This document shows positions 1 through 11,060 of a DNA stretch of 64,000 nucleotides, piece by piece (the first letter of the stretch is position 1; each line of letters starts with the position of its first letter). Position numbers and translations under genes: made by a program. The notes below the pieces were generated by a model, which was not told the DNA's origin, searched no databases, and saw only the letters and a list, made by a program, of their open reading frames with translations. The stretch is from Dryococelus australis (Eukaryota; Arthropoda; Insecta; Phasmatodea; Phasmatidae), in contig CM057002.1 of NCBI GenBank assembly GCA_029891345.1, forward strand, positions 19,420,295-19,484,294. The letters are read 5' to 3'.

Positions 1-344
1 GGAGTCCGTGGCTTGGTCCTAAATGGTCCGCCAAGTAAATGTTAAGATTCATTTTATTCATTAATTTGAACTGTTCTCCAACTTTTTTACTACGATAATG
101 CCAAGTTTTTAATGGTGGCAACTGTTTTTAGTGTGTAGTGAAATCATTATCGTTACATTTTGCTACTTTGCGGAAGAATTGCAAGTTGCTACTGAAGTGG
201 TCCGTGTTAGGTCGACAGTCTGCACCTAGTGGTCCGTGGTAAAGAGAAGTTAGAGGACCGCTGCTCTATTTACTCCAGTGGAGATCATGTGCTCATTGCT
301 TGCTGCCACAGTCGGAACCCATCTCCCTTTCGGCTCTCCCACAA

Positions 345-530
345 GGCGTTAAGTGACGATGTGAAGCGAGCTGAGTATGGAGCAGCGCCGGAATGAAAGA
401 GCGGGGGAAACGGAAGATCCCCGAGAAAACCCTGATCAGCGCCATAATCCGGCACGACTCCCCAATGCGAAAATCCGGGAGCGACCCCGCCGAGAATAGA
501 ATCCGGTTCGCCTACGCGGGAGGTGAGTAC
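345..530 (-). mobile_element. SINE body, same family, reverse orientation
   Basis: The + strand reads GAGTATGGAGCAGCGCCGGA, then GGAAGATCCCCGAGAAAACC and CCAATGCGAAAATCCGGGAG. These are the complements of the body blocks in the forward copies at 13262, 24120 and 34117. The open frame that can be read here (starting MEQRRNERAG) is a known type of repeat-derived false peptide. Confidence 0.72.
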
Positions 531-2030
531 ACCACCGCAGCCCCTCCATCGAGGAATTAAGCCACCAGAGTGCTGTGTATACTACACTATTGGTCCAGGC
601 GTCACCAGGGCGAGTCTCATGATCGGAGGTCGAATGGCATGTGAAAATAACAAATCTTTCTGTGACATCCAGTACATCACAAAATTAAAACACGAAATTG
701 GGGGGGGGGGGGGAGGGTCCATATATTTAAAACTTGTCTGTGGTCGAGAACTATTGAAATCAGCCTTTGGAAAATAACATTTCACCCATCAAGATAAAGG
801 TGTCCTCGACGTCCCTAATTTGCATAAAGTTACTTGCCTGTAATTTTTTGTAATCCTGAAAATAATAATATAAAAAAAACCGGTTGTAACCTTTACTACC
901 AAACTATTTTTTCCCCTGTATATGAATAGAGAAACTCGATATATAGACGGAAGTATATAAATAACATTCGTTAGTAGTCTTCACTGGAATTGACCAATTC
1001 ATATAATGACAGCTGTTTCGCTGAAGCTGCGCTGGTGGTGACCAAGTTTGGCGTCGCTCACCGACGTAGTGACAGCCGTTCTAGGCGCAAACACTCCAGC
1101 TTAGGGCAGAAAGTCTAGAGCCAGCTGGTTCTGGAACTGTATTGGCTGTCGCTTTCCGACGTGTGTATATATATATATATATATATATATTAGTGTGCTG
1201 GACGGTTTGTAATTATGTGATAGCGGCTACAAGCTGCCTGCATCTGCTTCATTTCGTCGCACACAACATCCCTTAACTTCGATGTTTTGTTTCTTAACTC
1301 ATAATAAGTTTAAGATTTTTTACCTTGTGTCACTCAGAGCTCTGTTCCTACCGAACTAAGTAAAATATAGTACGTGTGCGATGTCGCCAGTACATTTTCC
1401 ATAGTGAGAAGAAACTATCTGTAGGAAGTAAAATCTTAAATGGATTTAATTATAGGAATAAACTAAATGTTCAGCCATCACATTGAGTTGTAAACTAAGT
1501 CGTTAAATTTTTAAAATATTAAACTTAACACTAATACAAGTACTTTTTTTTACCCGTGTTAAAAATATTACCTGAGATTATCACGTCAATTCGTTAATGA
1601 AATTACTAATTTCAAAACCTGCCACGTAGCGTGTTTTTTTAAATGGAATAAAAGTAGCATTGGGTAGCATTCATAGCATTGGGTCATTATCGAGTTAAAT
1701 CGTACTAAACCTTTTTTATTTCAAGATAAATGCTTTCGCATTAAAAAACTTTAGGCCCGAAAAAGTCTTAATTTGTATTCCATGCACTCTAATATGAAGT
1801 AGTTCGCCAAAAACTTTACAATAGCTTACAAGCGAATGTCGAAGACGTGGCATCAGGTAACATTTACATTATATCTGGGAAGCCATTTGCCACGACACTT
1901 GTGTGTAGGGTGAGAGTTAAAATTTTTGCAGATTTTTTTTTTAAAGTGAACTAGAGACTTTCGGTGAATCACGTTGTCCAGCAGAGTGAGTAAGTGATTT
2001 GGTATCTGGTGAAGGAAGTATGTAGGTTAC
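530..2030. other. Non-coding, no recognised element
   Basis: AT-rich sequence with a 14-base G run at 700 and the microsatellite at 1161. No frame longer than about 85 codons; none is convincing. Confidence 0.6.
1161..1190. repeat. TG/TA microsatellite
   Basis: GTGTG followed by an uninterrupted TA run. Confidence 0.9.
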
Positions 2031-2034
2031 TAGC

Positions 2035-2580
2035 CTATAGGATACTAGCTTTTATCCGCGGCTTCGCGCGTTTGTTTATAGGGATAAATAATGAAGTTTT
2101 GTGACACTAAGCCGCTATTGGGTTCACTACTCACTGAGTTACTGCGGCCCCACTATTAGGTTCTCTACCCACCGAGTTTTCGCGGCCCCACTATTGGGTT
2201 CTCTAGCCACTGAGCTACTGCGGCCCCACTCTATATATATCTATCCACTGGGTCACTGCGGCCCCACTTGGAATAACTCTAGCCACTGGGCCACTACGGC
2301 TTTTCGGAAGGAAATTTTTACAGCCATAGACAAAAAAGAATGGAGAAATGACGAATTTTTTTTTAACGATGCTTTATTTATGCAGTAATCAATCATAAGA
2401 AAAGCTTAATCCAGTACCTATTTACAATAAGAATTTTCCTGAAATAAAAAGTAGCCTATGTCGCCCTCCGGGCCTTCGACTATCTCTGTACAAAAAATCA
2501 CGTCGATCCGTTGCTCCGTTTTGACGTGAAAGAAGGACAAACAAACACACACTTTCGCATATGTGGTAGGTAAGGATAAA
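2035..2580 (+). mobile_element. Common insect interspersed repeat split by the 38-bp minisatellite
   Basis: The left part TTTTATCCGCGGCTTCGCGC and the right parts TAGCCTATGTCGCCCTCCGG, TCACGTCGATCCGTTGCTCC and AAGGACAAACAAACACACAC match a widespread arthropod repeat that I recognise by eye but cannot assign to a class with certainty. The copy ends near CTTTCGCATATG. Confidence 0.65.
2105..2300 (+). repeat. 38-bp minisatellite, about 5 degenerate copies
   Basis: Units of 38 bp follow the pattern ACTGCGGCCCCACTATTGGG then TTCTCTAGCCACTGAG. Copies have diverged noticeably; one has CTATATATATCTA in its middle. The array sits inside the interspersed repeat at 2035-2580. Confidence 0.85.
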
Positions 2581-2628
2581 CAAACTGCTGCGTTGCATGT
2601 CTCCGAAGTGTGCCTGGCGTGAAATTAA

Positions 2629-3010
2629 GTAGGCTGTTCACGGTCAACGGAGCATTTTTGAAAGACCTGCTCAATATCTACTTGTATGCACGTTATGAAT
2701 TCTTCCGCCATATGTTAAATTAAAATCATCTTGGGTCTTTTAACTTTAATCGTACGCCAGTCGAGTGAAACTGAAAATTGTTATATTTAAATATTTGAGT
2801 AATTTTCTGATTCTTATAGTTACGTTCATGGTGGGGGGGGGGGGTGGGAAGGGGGGGGGGGGGGGAGCTCTACGAAATTATTTCAGTATACGCAAATATT
2901 CACATAACAATTTTCAATTCAACATTATGACATGAGACTACTTTTCCCTCTGTCGTTACCAACATTACAGGGAGAATGCCACACAGTATGTCCGTTAAAA
3001 TATATGAACC
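2629..3010. mobile_element. MITE group 1, long form, interrupted by G tracts
   Basis: GGCTGTTCACGGTCAACGGA, then TGCACGTTATGAATTCTTCC and CGTACGCCAGTCGAGTGAAA match the 17528 copy. CTACTTTTCCCTCTGTCGTT and CCGTTAAAATATATGAACCT follow after two poly(G) tracts at 2833-2864. No right end is recognisable before the foldback element at 3110. Confidence 0.72.
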
Positions 3011-3109
3011 TTGTTTTTTACAGTCGGTGTAATGTTTCTTATCTGCTTGTGGCTTCGTGCGTTATCCAGCGAGCACTTTCCATCTGAAGTAGGCGTTAAG
3101 ACTCTACTG

Positions 3110-3465
3110 CACTCCTTTTACGGAAATTATTCGTTTTCGCATCATAATTTCCGATTGATAGTAATTGCTGACAATGTACGATTATATAGAAATCTTCATT
3201 TTACGAGTAGTTTAATTATGTTTGTGCGAAATTTTAATTGTGTGTTATCTGCTTGCTGTAAAAAAAACGAGACCTTATTAATTAATAAAATATAAACATG
3301 TTCTCCACTTTTTAAAACAAGCAGATAACACACACTTAAAATTACACTCACAAATATTAAACAACTCGTAAAATTTAACTTTTCTATAATCGCACATTGT
3401 CGGTAGTTAAAATTAATATGTTGTATATGAGGACGATTCGTCTCATCAACCATCAAGCATTAATT
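3110..3465. mobile_element. Foldback element with about 150-bp arms
   Basis: The left arm (about 3115-3262) contains GACAATGTACGATTATATAG, TTTTACGAGTAGTTTAATTA and GTGTGTTATCTGCTTGCTGT. The right arm (about 3316-3462) contains their near-complements in reverse order: ACAAGCAGATAACACACACT, ACAACTCGTAAAATTTAACT and CTATAATCGCACATTGTCGG. A spacer of about 50 bp separates them. Such a hairpin is typical of foldback/MITE elements. Confidence 0.85.
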
Positions 3466-3723
3466 ACTCGACGATGGTAATCACTTTTGGGAGGGAAATA
3501 ATTTTTTTTTTGCATGAGCCAGGGTAAAAATTTGTAAGCAATAGGGCTGGTATTCCCTGGCGCACCACCCCCCCCCCCAGCTAACGATTTGATTCGCACA
3601 CCGCCACCGCCTGTGTGGAAAAAGGAAGCACAGATTTCTGGGAACGTCGTTAGCGTATGTGCCATTGTGTGGCGGCGTGAGCAAGATTATGAGAACCTGT
3701 GTTGTATCACTCTTGTCCGCCGG

Positions 3724-3772
3724 CTATCCTAATCCTCACGTCAATGCCGCGATAATCCTCACGTCAATGCCG
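3724..3772 (+). repeat. Short tandem duplication
   Basis: TAATCCTCACGTCAATGCCG occurs twice in direct succession. Confidence 0.85.
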
Positions 3773-4118
3773 CAGTGGCTGTACTTTCTGCTCTCCCATT
3801 AGCGTTCCTCTCAAGGAAGAACACAGCTATATCACGGCCATGGCGTTTGTCGATCTGTGTTAGGGCAAAGTGAGCATTGCAGTTGTCAGATATTGCTAGT
3901 CAGGCAGCTGGCAGCAGTTGAAATTTAAATAGAAAAACCCATGTGTACCAGATAAGAATGATTGGTACTTATTAATATCTTGCAGGCCCTACGTTGGGCG
4001 CCAATTCTGCATGGGTTGATCTCTGACAGGTAAAATATGCTAAACATAAAGCTATCAAGCATTACATACGTCTTACTACTAGTTTTCATATAAAGAAATA
4101 TGATGGTATCCGCAAATT

Positions 4119-4144
4119 TATATTTATATATATATATATATATA
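4119..4144. repeat. TA microsatellite
   Basis: Uninterrupted TA dinucleotides after TTTATATT. Confidence 0.85.
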
Positions 4145-4867
4145 ATCATTAATAAGTACTGCTCATAATTATTCACTTGCCTCGGCTATGAGACTCTTAT
4201 TAAAGATAAGTCCAAAGGTCGATATTACATCAATTCACTAAAGAAAAATTAAAATCTGCAAATTATTCAAAGATATGAAAGAATACTAGAAGAAATCCAA
4301 AACTCAAACAACCTTTGATGTTATTTATTACGAAGGATATGAAAGGGAAATTGGAATGACTGGATGCTCCTTGGTCCCGTATGTTTTCCATAAATGATGA
4401 AAAATTAAATGTACTTATATCTATCCTGCAAAAAAAAAAAACTTCAAAGATTGCGTTACTGACGACTCAATATTACGCATTCACGTCTTTCTTTTTGCAT
4501 ATTTCTGTTGCTTCAATTTGGTTACATTCATTCAAAATAAAAAAACTTCGTGAAATTGATTACCAACGTTGAACTTAATTAACATAATACATTAACTCGA
4601 AGCCTCATACTTCTTTCAATCCCATGTAGTAAAACTTTTAGAACATCTCTAAAACGTTACTAACATTAAATAAAAGTTGTTCTTATCAACAAGTATTATT
4701 TACGTTTTTAAAAGAAAGCAGTCTGTAAAACAAAATATTATCATAGATAAACACAGGGTCAAATATCACATTTATATTATAACTAAGGAATCTGTTTAAA
4801 TATTTATAGTTGTATTACGGATTCTGCTCGAAGAAAGTTGCATATGATACGGCAGGTTGGATGTGAC

Positions 4868-4990
4868 GTGCTGCGTGGTGTAGTGGTTAGATATGTTGAC
4901 ATGCAGCCGAGGGACCTGGGTTCGATTCCCGGTAACTGAGTGGCGCTTGGCATTTTGTAATTCGTTTGTGGATCTGGCTAACCTCCGTGG
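4868..4990 (+). mobile_element. tRNA-derived SINE head with a different body
   Basis: The head GCTGCGTGGTGTAGTGGTTA and box B GGTTCGATTCCCGG lie 40 bp apart, matching internal Pol III promoter spacing. The body after it (GCGCTTGGCATTTTGTAATT) is unlike the main SINE family in this window. It could be a distinct SINE or a tRNA pseudogene; the part between the boxes does not fold convincingly as a full tRNA by eye. Confidence 0.62.
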
Positions 4991-4994
4991 CAGT

Positions 4995-7380
4995 GAGTAG
5001 TAAACTTGGTTATCACATGGCGATAAGAGTTAATGATAACCAGCAATATTAATAATCACTAGATAATAGCAAAGTGTCTTGGACGAGACAACGCAGACGA
5101 ATGCAAAATACTGTTTGTATTTACACCATTCCCGTTGGTTGTTGGCCACTCATACTGGTGTTGTCCACCCCCCCCCCCCTTTTTTTTCCCCACTACATAC
5201 TGTATTTGTGATTTGGACATTGTTTGTGTGGAACTTTGGAGGTTATTCACATACTTGTTGAAAACACCGCCACTTCCTCGATTCTTACCATTTTCATTTG
5301 GTTATTTTTGTGTCCATTTTTTATTGTTAATATTTTAGGTTTTGTTCTATTTGCAGCGAAGTGTTACAATAACGTTTGTCCAAATTAATGGCTAGAATTT
5401 GTAGATGGTATCAATCAGCGGTTATATATTGTTGCAAGATGGCAGAGGTGCGTATCAGAATTGGGGAATGATGGACGCCTTAAAATAAAACAATTAAATT
5501 TGATTTTTAATGTATTCACACGTCTATTATTTACAACGTTAACTACCTTATCTCCACTATTACTGCGGTTATTATCGCTGAGCGCAATACGTAAGGTCTC
5601 TCTTAATTCACATTGATTCTTTAGACATTTTAAATCTGTCTATCGCTATCATTCCAAATGCCTGTCACTCACGCATCCAGCTCAATAGGGAGTCCCACCC
5701 GCCAGTCCCATCCTTCACTGTAACGATGCTCGCAGTCGCAGACTTCACTTCCTCTGGACTCTGTCGCCGCCACTCGACGCCCTGCTGGCTTCGTCGTCTT
5801 CGCACATTTGGAGTTCAAGGTCGCATAATCCTCCAGAGTCTAGACAGTCTGCTCAGAGGCCTGTCACGGTCTAAGTAGTCACGCTGAGATGCCAGGGCAA
5901 TGCCCTGAACATTCTTGTAGAGATAACCCCAACAGTTCAATATGCGAATGGTCCCGGTAAGCGTATCTGGCACGTGCGACTCGCCTTTGTAAATCGCGCG
6001 CTTCTCGCTTTATCACTTTGCACCAGCAACAACTAAAAGTATTGTTATGTGAGATTGTAGTCTACGAAAGCCGCTGTGATCACGAGGCACCGTCGTCTAC
6101 GTATCTCGTGTTCACAAGCGCGTCACGTAAAACCTAACACAACACGAAGGTTCATCAGCATGCGGACTCCGCGGAGGCCTACATCGTACCAGAGGCATGG
6201 CGTCCTTAACTTTCCCGTTGGCGAACCTCGAATGCACGTTTTGCTCCTAGCATTCCGGCTTTTCTCCCACGATACAATATTATTGTAATATTGCAGCTGC
6301 AGTATCGTGCAAGTTTCGACAAGGGCCGCATTTTTCATGCACACTCAGGTTAAGCTCTTTAAACTCGTTAACTTGAATATGAACCGACTTTAAACACCTA
6401 ATCGAACGCAATTGCAAAAGCAAATGTTACACATTTGCGATCTCCGGGAAGTAAACAACCCCTAGTTTAAGCGATGATCCCACTGATGCTCCATACAAAT
6501 ACGTGCGATATTTTCCAAGGTGTGTATTTATATTCGTATTGTGTTGGTCACGAACCTACCAGCAGATGAAGTACTCGTGAACCAACCGGCAATTGCCCTG
6601 CACCGCACATGCGAAAAGCTGGTGTATCGCACGGGTTTTCAGTGCTTTTTTAATGCAAGTGAAAATCTGCAGGTGAGGTGTACTGAGAATGCACGCAATC
6701 GGTATTCAAGGGTAATTTGTAATTTATTGTGCATACTTCGTGGCAATTTGTATAATTTTGTCTTTACTTGTTCCGCTCTTCTGATCTTCCGAAGTCCGCT
6801 CAATGCGGATAAAATGCATACAAGTGTCAGCCGTAATATATATAATTTGAGAGTTTGAATTAGTAGTTTTAATCATATGCAATTACCTTGGTAGTTAAAA
6901 ATATAACTAGGTATTGAAAATTATACTTTTGATTTTTAATCTGCCCGCTCATCAAAATATGATCAAACTTTGCTTCTTACATCCTATTAAAATTTTTAAA
7001 GAATCCTAGCTGCCACTGTTCTCATTTACCGTGGTTCGTCTGTAGTTAGGTGTTGTATTTTTTTGTTTAGCATGTTGTACTACAGATGGTGACACGTTTT
7101 AGCATCTGCTTGGTGGTGTTACCGAAATTCAATTTGTTAAGGTTTATTGGTGGTCATATATCTGTTGGGTTGTACTTCTTCTCGTATGTTCTACAGTGTG
7201 AGCCGGGTAAAGAACACTTACATACACTATCTTTTAAAATTTGTATGTTACATTATATATAGCATTATAAAATGTCTAGCACCCAATGTGTTACATTACC
7301 CAGATATTTATCTTTCATCGGGTTCAATTGCTTAAAAAGGACGTCCATTCGCCGGGCGTCTGTTAACCGTAAATTGCAGT
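4995..7380. other. Non-coding, no recognised element
   Basis: Mixed composition; 5640-6330 is richer in GC with CpG. No exon-like open frame with splice sites was recognisable. A C run lies at about 5167. Confidence 0.55.
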
Positions 7381-7792
7381 CTATAGTCTATTTTGCGGTT
7401 TCTACACACTTTTTTAATCAAACCTTGGAATTATCGCACCTGTTTGGTTTTTTCCCAAATATATCACACATCACAAGTGTTTTATACTCCTGTTAACATA
7501 AAAGTACCTTATTTTTCGTTAAATTGAATTTTTACTTGTATTTGATCATAATTCACAACATTTCGTTTATAACTAATATGATCAAATAGAGCAAAAGTAG
7601 GTGTGTTGGTATTGCCTCATAGGAAATAGTTCTCATGCAAAATTGTATTACACTAAGTTCGCAGGAATGTGGTGCGTTGGCCCTCTAGTGTAGTTTTTTT
7701 GTGCTTTGTTTGCATGGGGCGGAGGGATATCCTGGAAGTAGATCTTCAGCAGGGATTCAGAAAAGTTGGAAGTAATCGTGAATGGAATATAT
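7381..7792. mobile_element. MITE group 2, full copy
   Basis: CTATAGTCTATTTTGCGGTT starts the copy and AGTAATCGTGAATGGAATAT ends it. The interior matches the 23425 copy: TTTTTAATCAAACCTTGGAA, CACATCACAAGTGTTTTATA and GGGCGGAGGGATATCCTGGA. Confidence 0.85.
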
Positions 7793-8010
7793 TCGCGGTT
7801 TCTTCGCAGTTTTTGAATCGAACTTATAAAAGAAAAATCACCCAAGCACGACACGTTTGGTTGTTTCCAAAATAAGTCATGTAGCCTACCACAAGCCATT
7901 TATAATATTATGTTAACATGAAATTAAACTTTTACTTATGAATTAAATACTACAATTTATAAACTAACATGAAAAAATCAGGAGTGGGGATAGGTGTGTG
8001 TGTGTGTAAC
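7793..8010. mobile_element. MITE group 2, truncated second copy in tandem
   Basis: Directly after the copy ending at 7792, GCGGTTTCTTCGCAGTTTTT, AAAATCACCCAAGCACGACA and AGTCATGTAGCCTACCACAA follow. These are the left half of another group 2 element in the same orientation. It fades into a GT run at 7997. Confidence 0.75.
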
Positions 8011-8014
8011 GCAT

Positions 8015-8776
8015 TGTAATAGTACAAGAGCCCAACTAAAATCGACCTACCCTCATCTGTTTACTGAATGAGAGGTATTTTGTATAAAAGATGATACATA
8101 AATGAACAAATCGCACATAGGTTGCCTAATCACATCCTTGCCAGACTACTCGTAATTAACAAAACTTTGATTCACGTTTTCGTAATCGCTCCCCTCATTT
8201 GTTATTTCAAAACATTTCGTACCAATCGGTGGTACAAGACATAAGTACAAAAACAAAATTGTGTTGCCTATCTTTTGCTTGGCCCTACTAATAAGGTGCC
8301 AGGTATAAACAGGCAAGTTTGCATTATTAATTTACCCTTATCTGTTATCTAATCGAAACGTAGGTCAAAATGAAGGTAATTTAATTGCGAACACGATGGT
8401 ATTAGGTTGCTTAGGCAAAAGTGGTCCTCACTCACGATTGTCGCCACGAACGGGCTATAATGTGCGCGATTTTCTTCAGCGAGCCACGCTGAAGCGAGCC
8501 GTACAAAAACCATTCTCATTTGCGAACTGGAAAGCGCAGTAAACGAGACAGCTACTGCGTTCTGCGATCGCGTGCCAGTTGACCTCGGACATGAAGAAAC
8601 AGTGCTGTAGGTCAGGCCGACTAATTCCGCGTGCTTCCAGCCACGCCCGCTGGTGACGTCACAGTGCTGTCGCGCTGCAAGCTGGGTCGCTGCACCGTTC
8701 AACTTTTTTTTTTTTCTAAATTAACTCTTTGAGTGGAACAAAATTGACTACTTTGAAAGCAGAGGCGTGTGGTGTA
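8015..8776. other. Non-coding left flank of the 39-bp array
   Basis: AT-rich up to 8400, then CpG-rich to 8700 with the CRE palindrome at 8654. A 117-codon frame on the - strand (8349-8702) resembles nothing I know. Confidence 0.5.
8654..8661. promoter_or_regulatory. CRE palindrome, left of the 39-bp array
   Basis: TGACGTCA within GGTGACGTCACAG. The same 12-mer core GTGACGTCACAG recurs at 9371 on the other side of the array. It matches the CREB/ATF consensus; function is unknown. Confidence 0.4.
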
Positions 8777-9322
8777 CTGTTGCAAGGTAAGCTGGCGTTA
8801 GCACTGTGCTGTACCCTGTTGCAAGGTAAGTTGGCGTTAGCACTGTGCTGTACCCTGTTGCAAGGTAAGTTGGCGTTAGCACTGTGCTGTACCCTGTTGC
8901 AAGGTAAGTTGGCGTTAGCACTGTGCTGTACCCTGTTGCAAGGTAAGTTGGCGTTAGCACTGTGCTGTACCCTGTTGCAAGGTAAGTTGGCGTTAGCACT
9001 GTGCTGTACCCTGTTGCAAGGTAAGCTGGCGTTAGCACTGTGCTGTACCCTGTTGCAAGGTAAGTTGGCGTTAGCACTGTGCTGTACCCTGTTGCAAGGT
9101 AAGCTGGCGTTAGCACTGTGCTGTACCCTGTTGCAAGGTAAGTTGGCGTTAGCACTGTGCTGTACCCTGTTGCAAGGTAAGTTGGCGTTAGCACTGTGCT
9201 GTACCCTGTTGCAAGGTAAGCTGGCGTTAGCACTGTGCTGTACCCTGTTGCAAGGTAAGTTGGCGTTAGCACTGTGCTGTACCCTGTTGCAAGGTAAGCT
9301 GGCGTTAGCACTGTGCTGTACC
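8777..9322 (+). repeat. 39-bp minisatellite, 14 copies
   Basis: Fourteen exact-length 39-bp units contain TTGCAAGGTAAGTTGGCGTT followed by AGCACTGTGCTGTACCCTG. The only variation I see is T or C in AAGTTGG/AAGCTGG (C in copies 1, 7, 9, 12 and 14), which indicates recent expansion. The unit contains CAAGGTAAGT, a near-perfect 5' splice-site consensus. A frame of 208 codons runs through the array because the unit length is a multiple of three; I do not regard it as a gene. Confidence 0.95.
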
Positions 9323-9324
9323 CT

Positions 9325-10415
9325 GTTGCTTGCTAGTTTACACTCCCACCACTAATACGTAGTTCGGCAGGTGACGTCACAGGACGCGTGTAATGGGTCC
9401 CTTGCCTGCTCGTTGCGAATGGTCGAAATACATTCAGTTTCTCCAGGCCTCACAGTGGTTATAGGTTCCTGCTGCGTGCACCGATAATGTACAGCAGTGA
9501 GCAAGCACCAGTTTACCTTGCAACAAACAGTTTACCGCACACAGCTGTTTGAAAGCCTTTCTTAAGGCTGATGCCTGGTTTGAAAGCTGTGAGAATTTGG
9601 TATAGGGAAATACAATGTTTTTGAAATTATGTTTTTTTTTTTTTTGTTTGGCGTTAGTGTTAGATACAGTTATCACAGTGAAAGTGGCACACCTAGTACT
9701 AACGTACACTGTATTAGAAATGAATATCCCCTCTAAATGAAACACTGGTAGCACAGTTTATTTATTGCATTACACATCCAGCTTTTAGTGTCTATAAATA
9801 TACGCATCCTTTCAATGATTATATCTGCATAAAACGGAAAACACTAAAACAACTGCATATTGAACGCCACTGTTAAAGTGGTATACTGCCAAACACATAG
9901 CCCCCCCCCCCCCCAAATTGGACTCTCAGGCTTGCCATGTCGGGATCACGCATTCTGAACCACACATGCCTTCATTCAGTAGAAGTGAGTCACCTATATC
10001 TACTACTGCAAGAACACCGGTTCTGTTGGTGTCTGTGTTAGAATTCACCATCGTCCTATTGGTCCGTTCTGCACCGGACGCTACTCTGTACTTTACAACG
10101 TTCGTTATTGGCCGGTCTTCAACCAATGTAGAGCTGAGCTGATATTCATCGAATCAAATGCCATGTTTTGTATAAAATGATTTACAATCAATCATATACC
10201 TTTGAGTGGCTATAATAAAAAGAAATTCTATCGTTAGCAATACCATTATTACTGCCTTGTCGTGTTCTTGTAAGGTCGTGTGAAACACTAGCCGAACAAA
10301 GATTGCACATCCACGAGGGTTCTGTTCTCACAACTTGTGTTTTTGGGACGTACAATTAAGATGAAATAACCTATGTGGAATTTAGCAAGTGTGATTGAAA
10401 GGTCATCCTATAATT
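9325..10415. other. Non-coding right flank of the 39-bp array
   Basis: GCACCAGTTTACCTTGCAAC at about 9505 is an inverted echo of the 39-bp unit. A C run lies at 9901-9914. No gene recognised. Confidence 0.5.
9372..9379. promoter_or_regulatory. CRE palindrome, right of the 39-bp array
   Basis: TGACGTCA within GGTGACGTCACAG, an exact repeat of the site at 8654. Together they bracket the minisatellite, possibly a duplicated flank of the sequence that was amplified. Confidence 0.4.
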
Positions 10416-10419
10416 TCTG

Positions 10420-11060
10420 GTTGGTGTAGCGGTCAGACTACTCACCTTCCACCTGGGCGAACCGGGTTCTATACCTGGTACTCACCTTCCACCTGGGCGA
10501 ACCGGGTTCGATACCTGGTACTCACCTTCCACCTGGGCGAACCGGGTTCGATACCTGGCACTCACCTTCCACCTGGGCGAACCGGGTTCGATACCTGGCA
10601 CTCACCTTCCACCTGGGCGAACCGGGTTCGATACCTGGCACTCACCTTCCACCTGGGCGAACCGGGTTCGATACCTGGCACTCACCTTCCACCTGGGCGA
10701 ACCGGGTTCGATACCTGGCACTCACCTTCCACCTGGGCGAACCGGGTTCGATACCTGGCACTCACCTTCCACCTGGGCGAACCTGGTTCGATACCTGGCA
10801 CTCACCTTCCACCTGGGCGAACCGGGTTCGATACCTGGCACTCACCTTCCACCTGGGCGAACCGGGTTCGATACCTGGCACTCACCTTCCACCTGGGCGA
10901 ACCGGGTTCGATACCTGGCACTCACCTTCCACCTGGGCGAACCGGGTTCGATACCTGGTACTCACATTCCACCTGGGCGAACCGGGTTCGATACCTGGCA
11001 CGTGCCGGACGACGTCGCTGGCCGGCGGGTATTCTCGGTAATCTCGTCTGTGATTGGCGG
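10420..11060 (+). mobile_element. SINE whose head has been amplified into a minisatellite
   Basis: The left edge GGTTGGTGTAGCGGTCAGAC is a tRNA-like box A region. The array of 40-bp units follows and ends directly in the SINE body blocks GTGCCGGACGACGTCGCTGG and CCGGCGGGTATTCTCGGTAA, as in the copies at 24120 and 34117. The body is truncated after about 50 bp. Confidence 0.8.
10441..11000 (+). repeat. 40-bp minisatellite, 14 copies, each with a Pol III box B
   Basis: Fourteen head-to-tail 40-bp units start CTCACCTTCCACCTGGGCGA and continue ACCGGGTTCGATACCTGGCA. Copies differ at only a few positions (first copy GGTTCT, one copy CCTGGTTCG, the last CTCACATTCC). GGTTCGATACC matches the box B consensus. 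The unit is the 3' half of the tRNA-like head of the host SINE. Frames through it stay open only because stops are absent from the unit. Confidence 0.95.

Larger units (their letters stand above)
3470..4860. other. Non-coding, no recognised element
   Basis: AT-rich with a C run near 3575, the duplication at 3724 and the TA run at 4119. Short frames only. Confidence 0.6.

Noticed and set aside
4868..4945. Intact tRNA gene
   Set aside because: Boxes A and B are present, but no full cloverleaf or matching acceptor stem could be read; better explained as a SINE head.
8729..9355. 208-codon open frame through the 39-bp array (and a 187-codon frame on the other strand)
   Set aside because: Unit length is a multiple of three and lacks stops, so frames stay open by construction; no gene-like sequence outside the repeat.
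8777..11000. CRISPR-like direct repeats
   Set aside because: Units are contiguous with no unique spacers, and the genome is eukaryotic.
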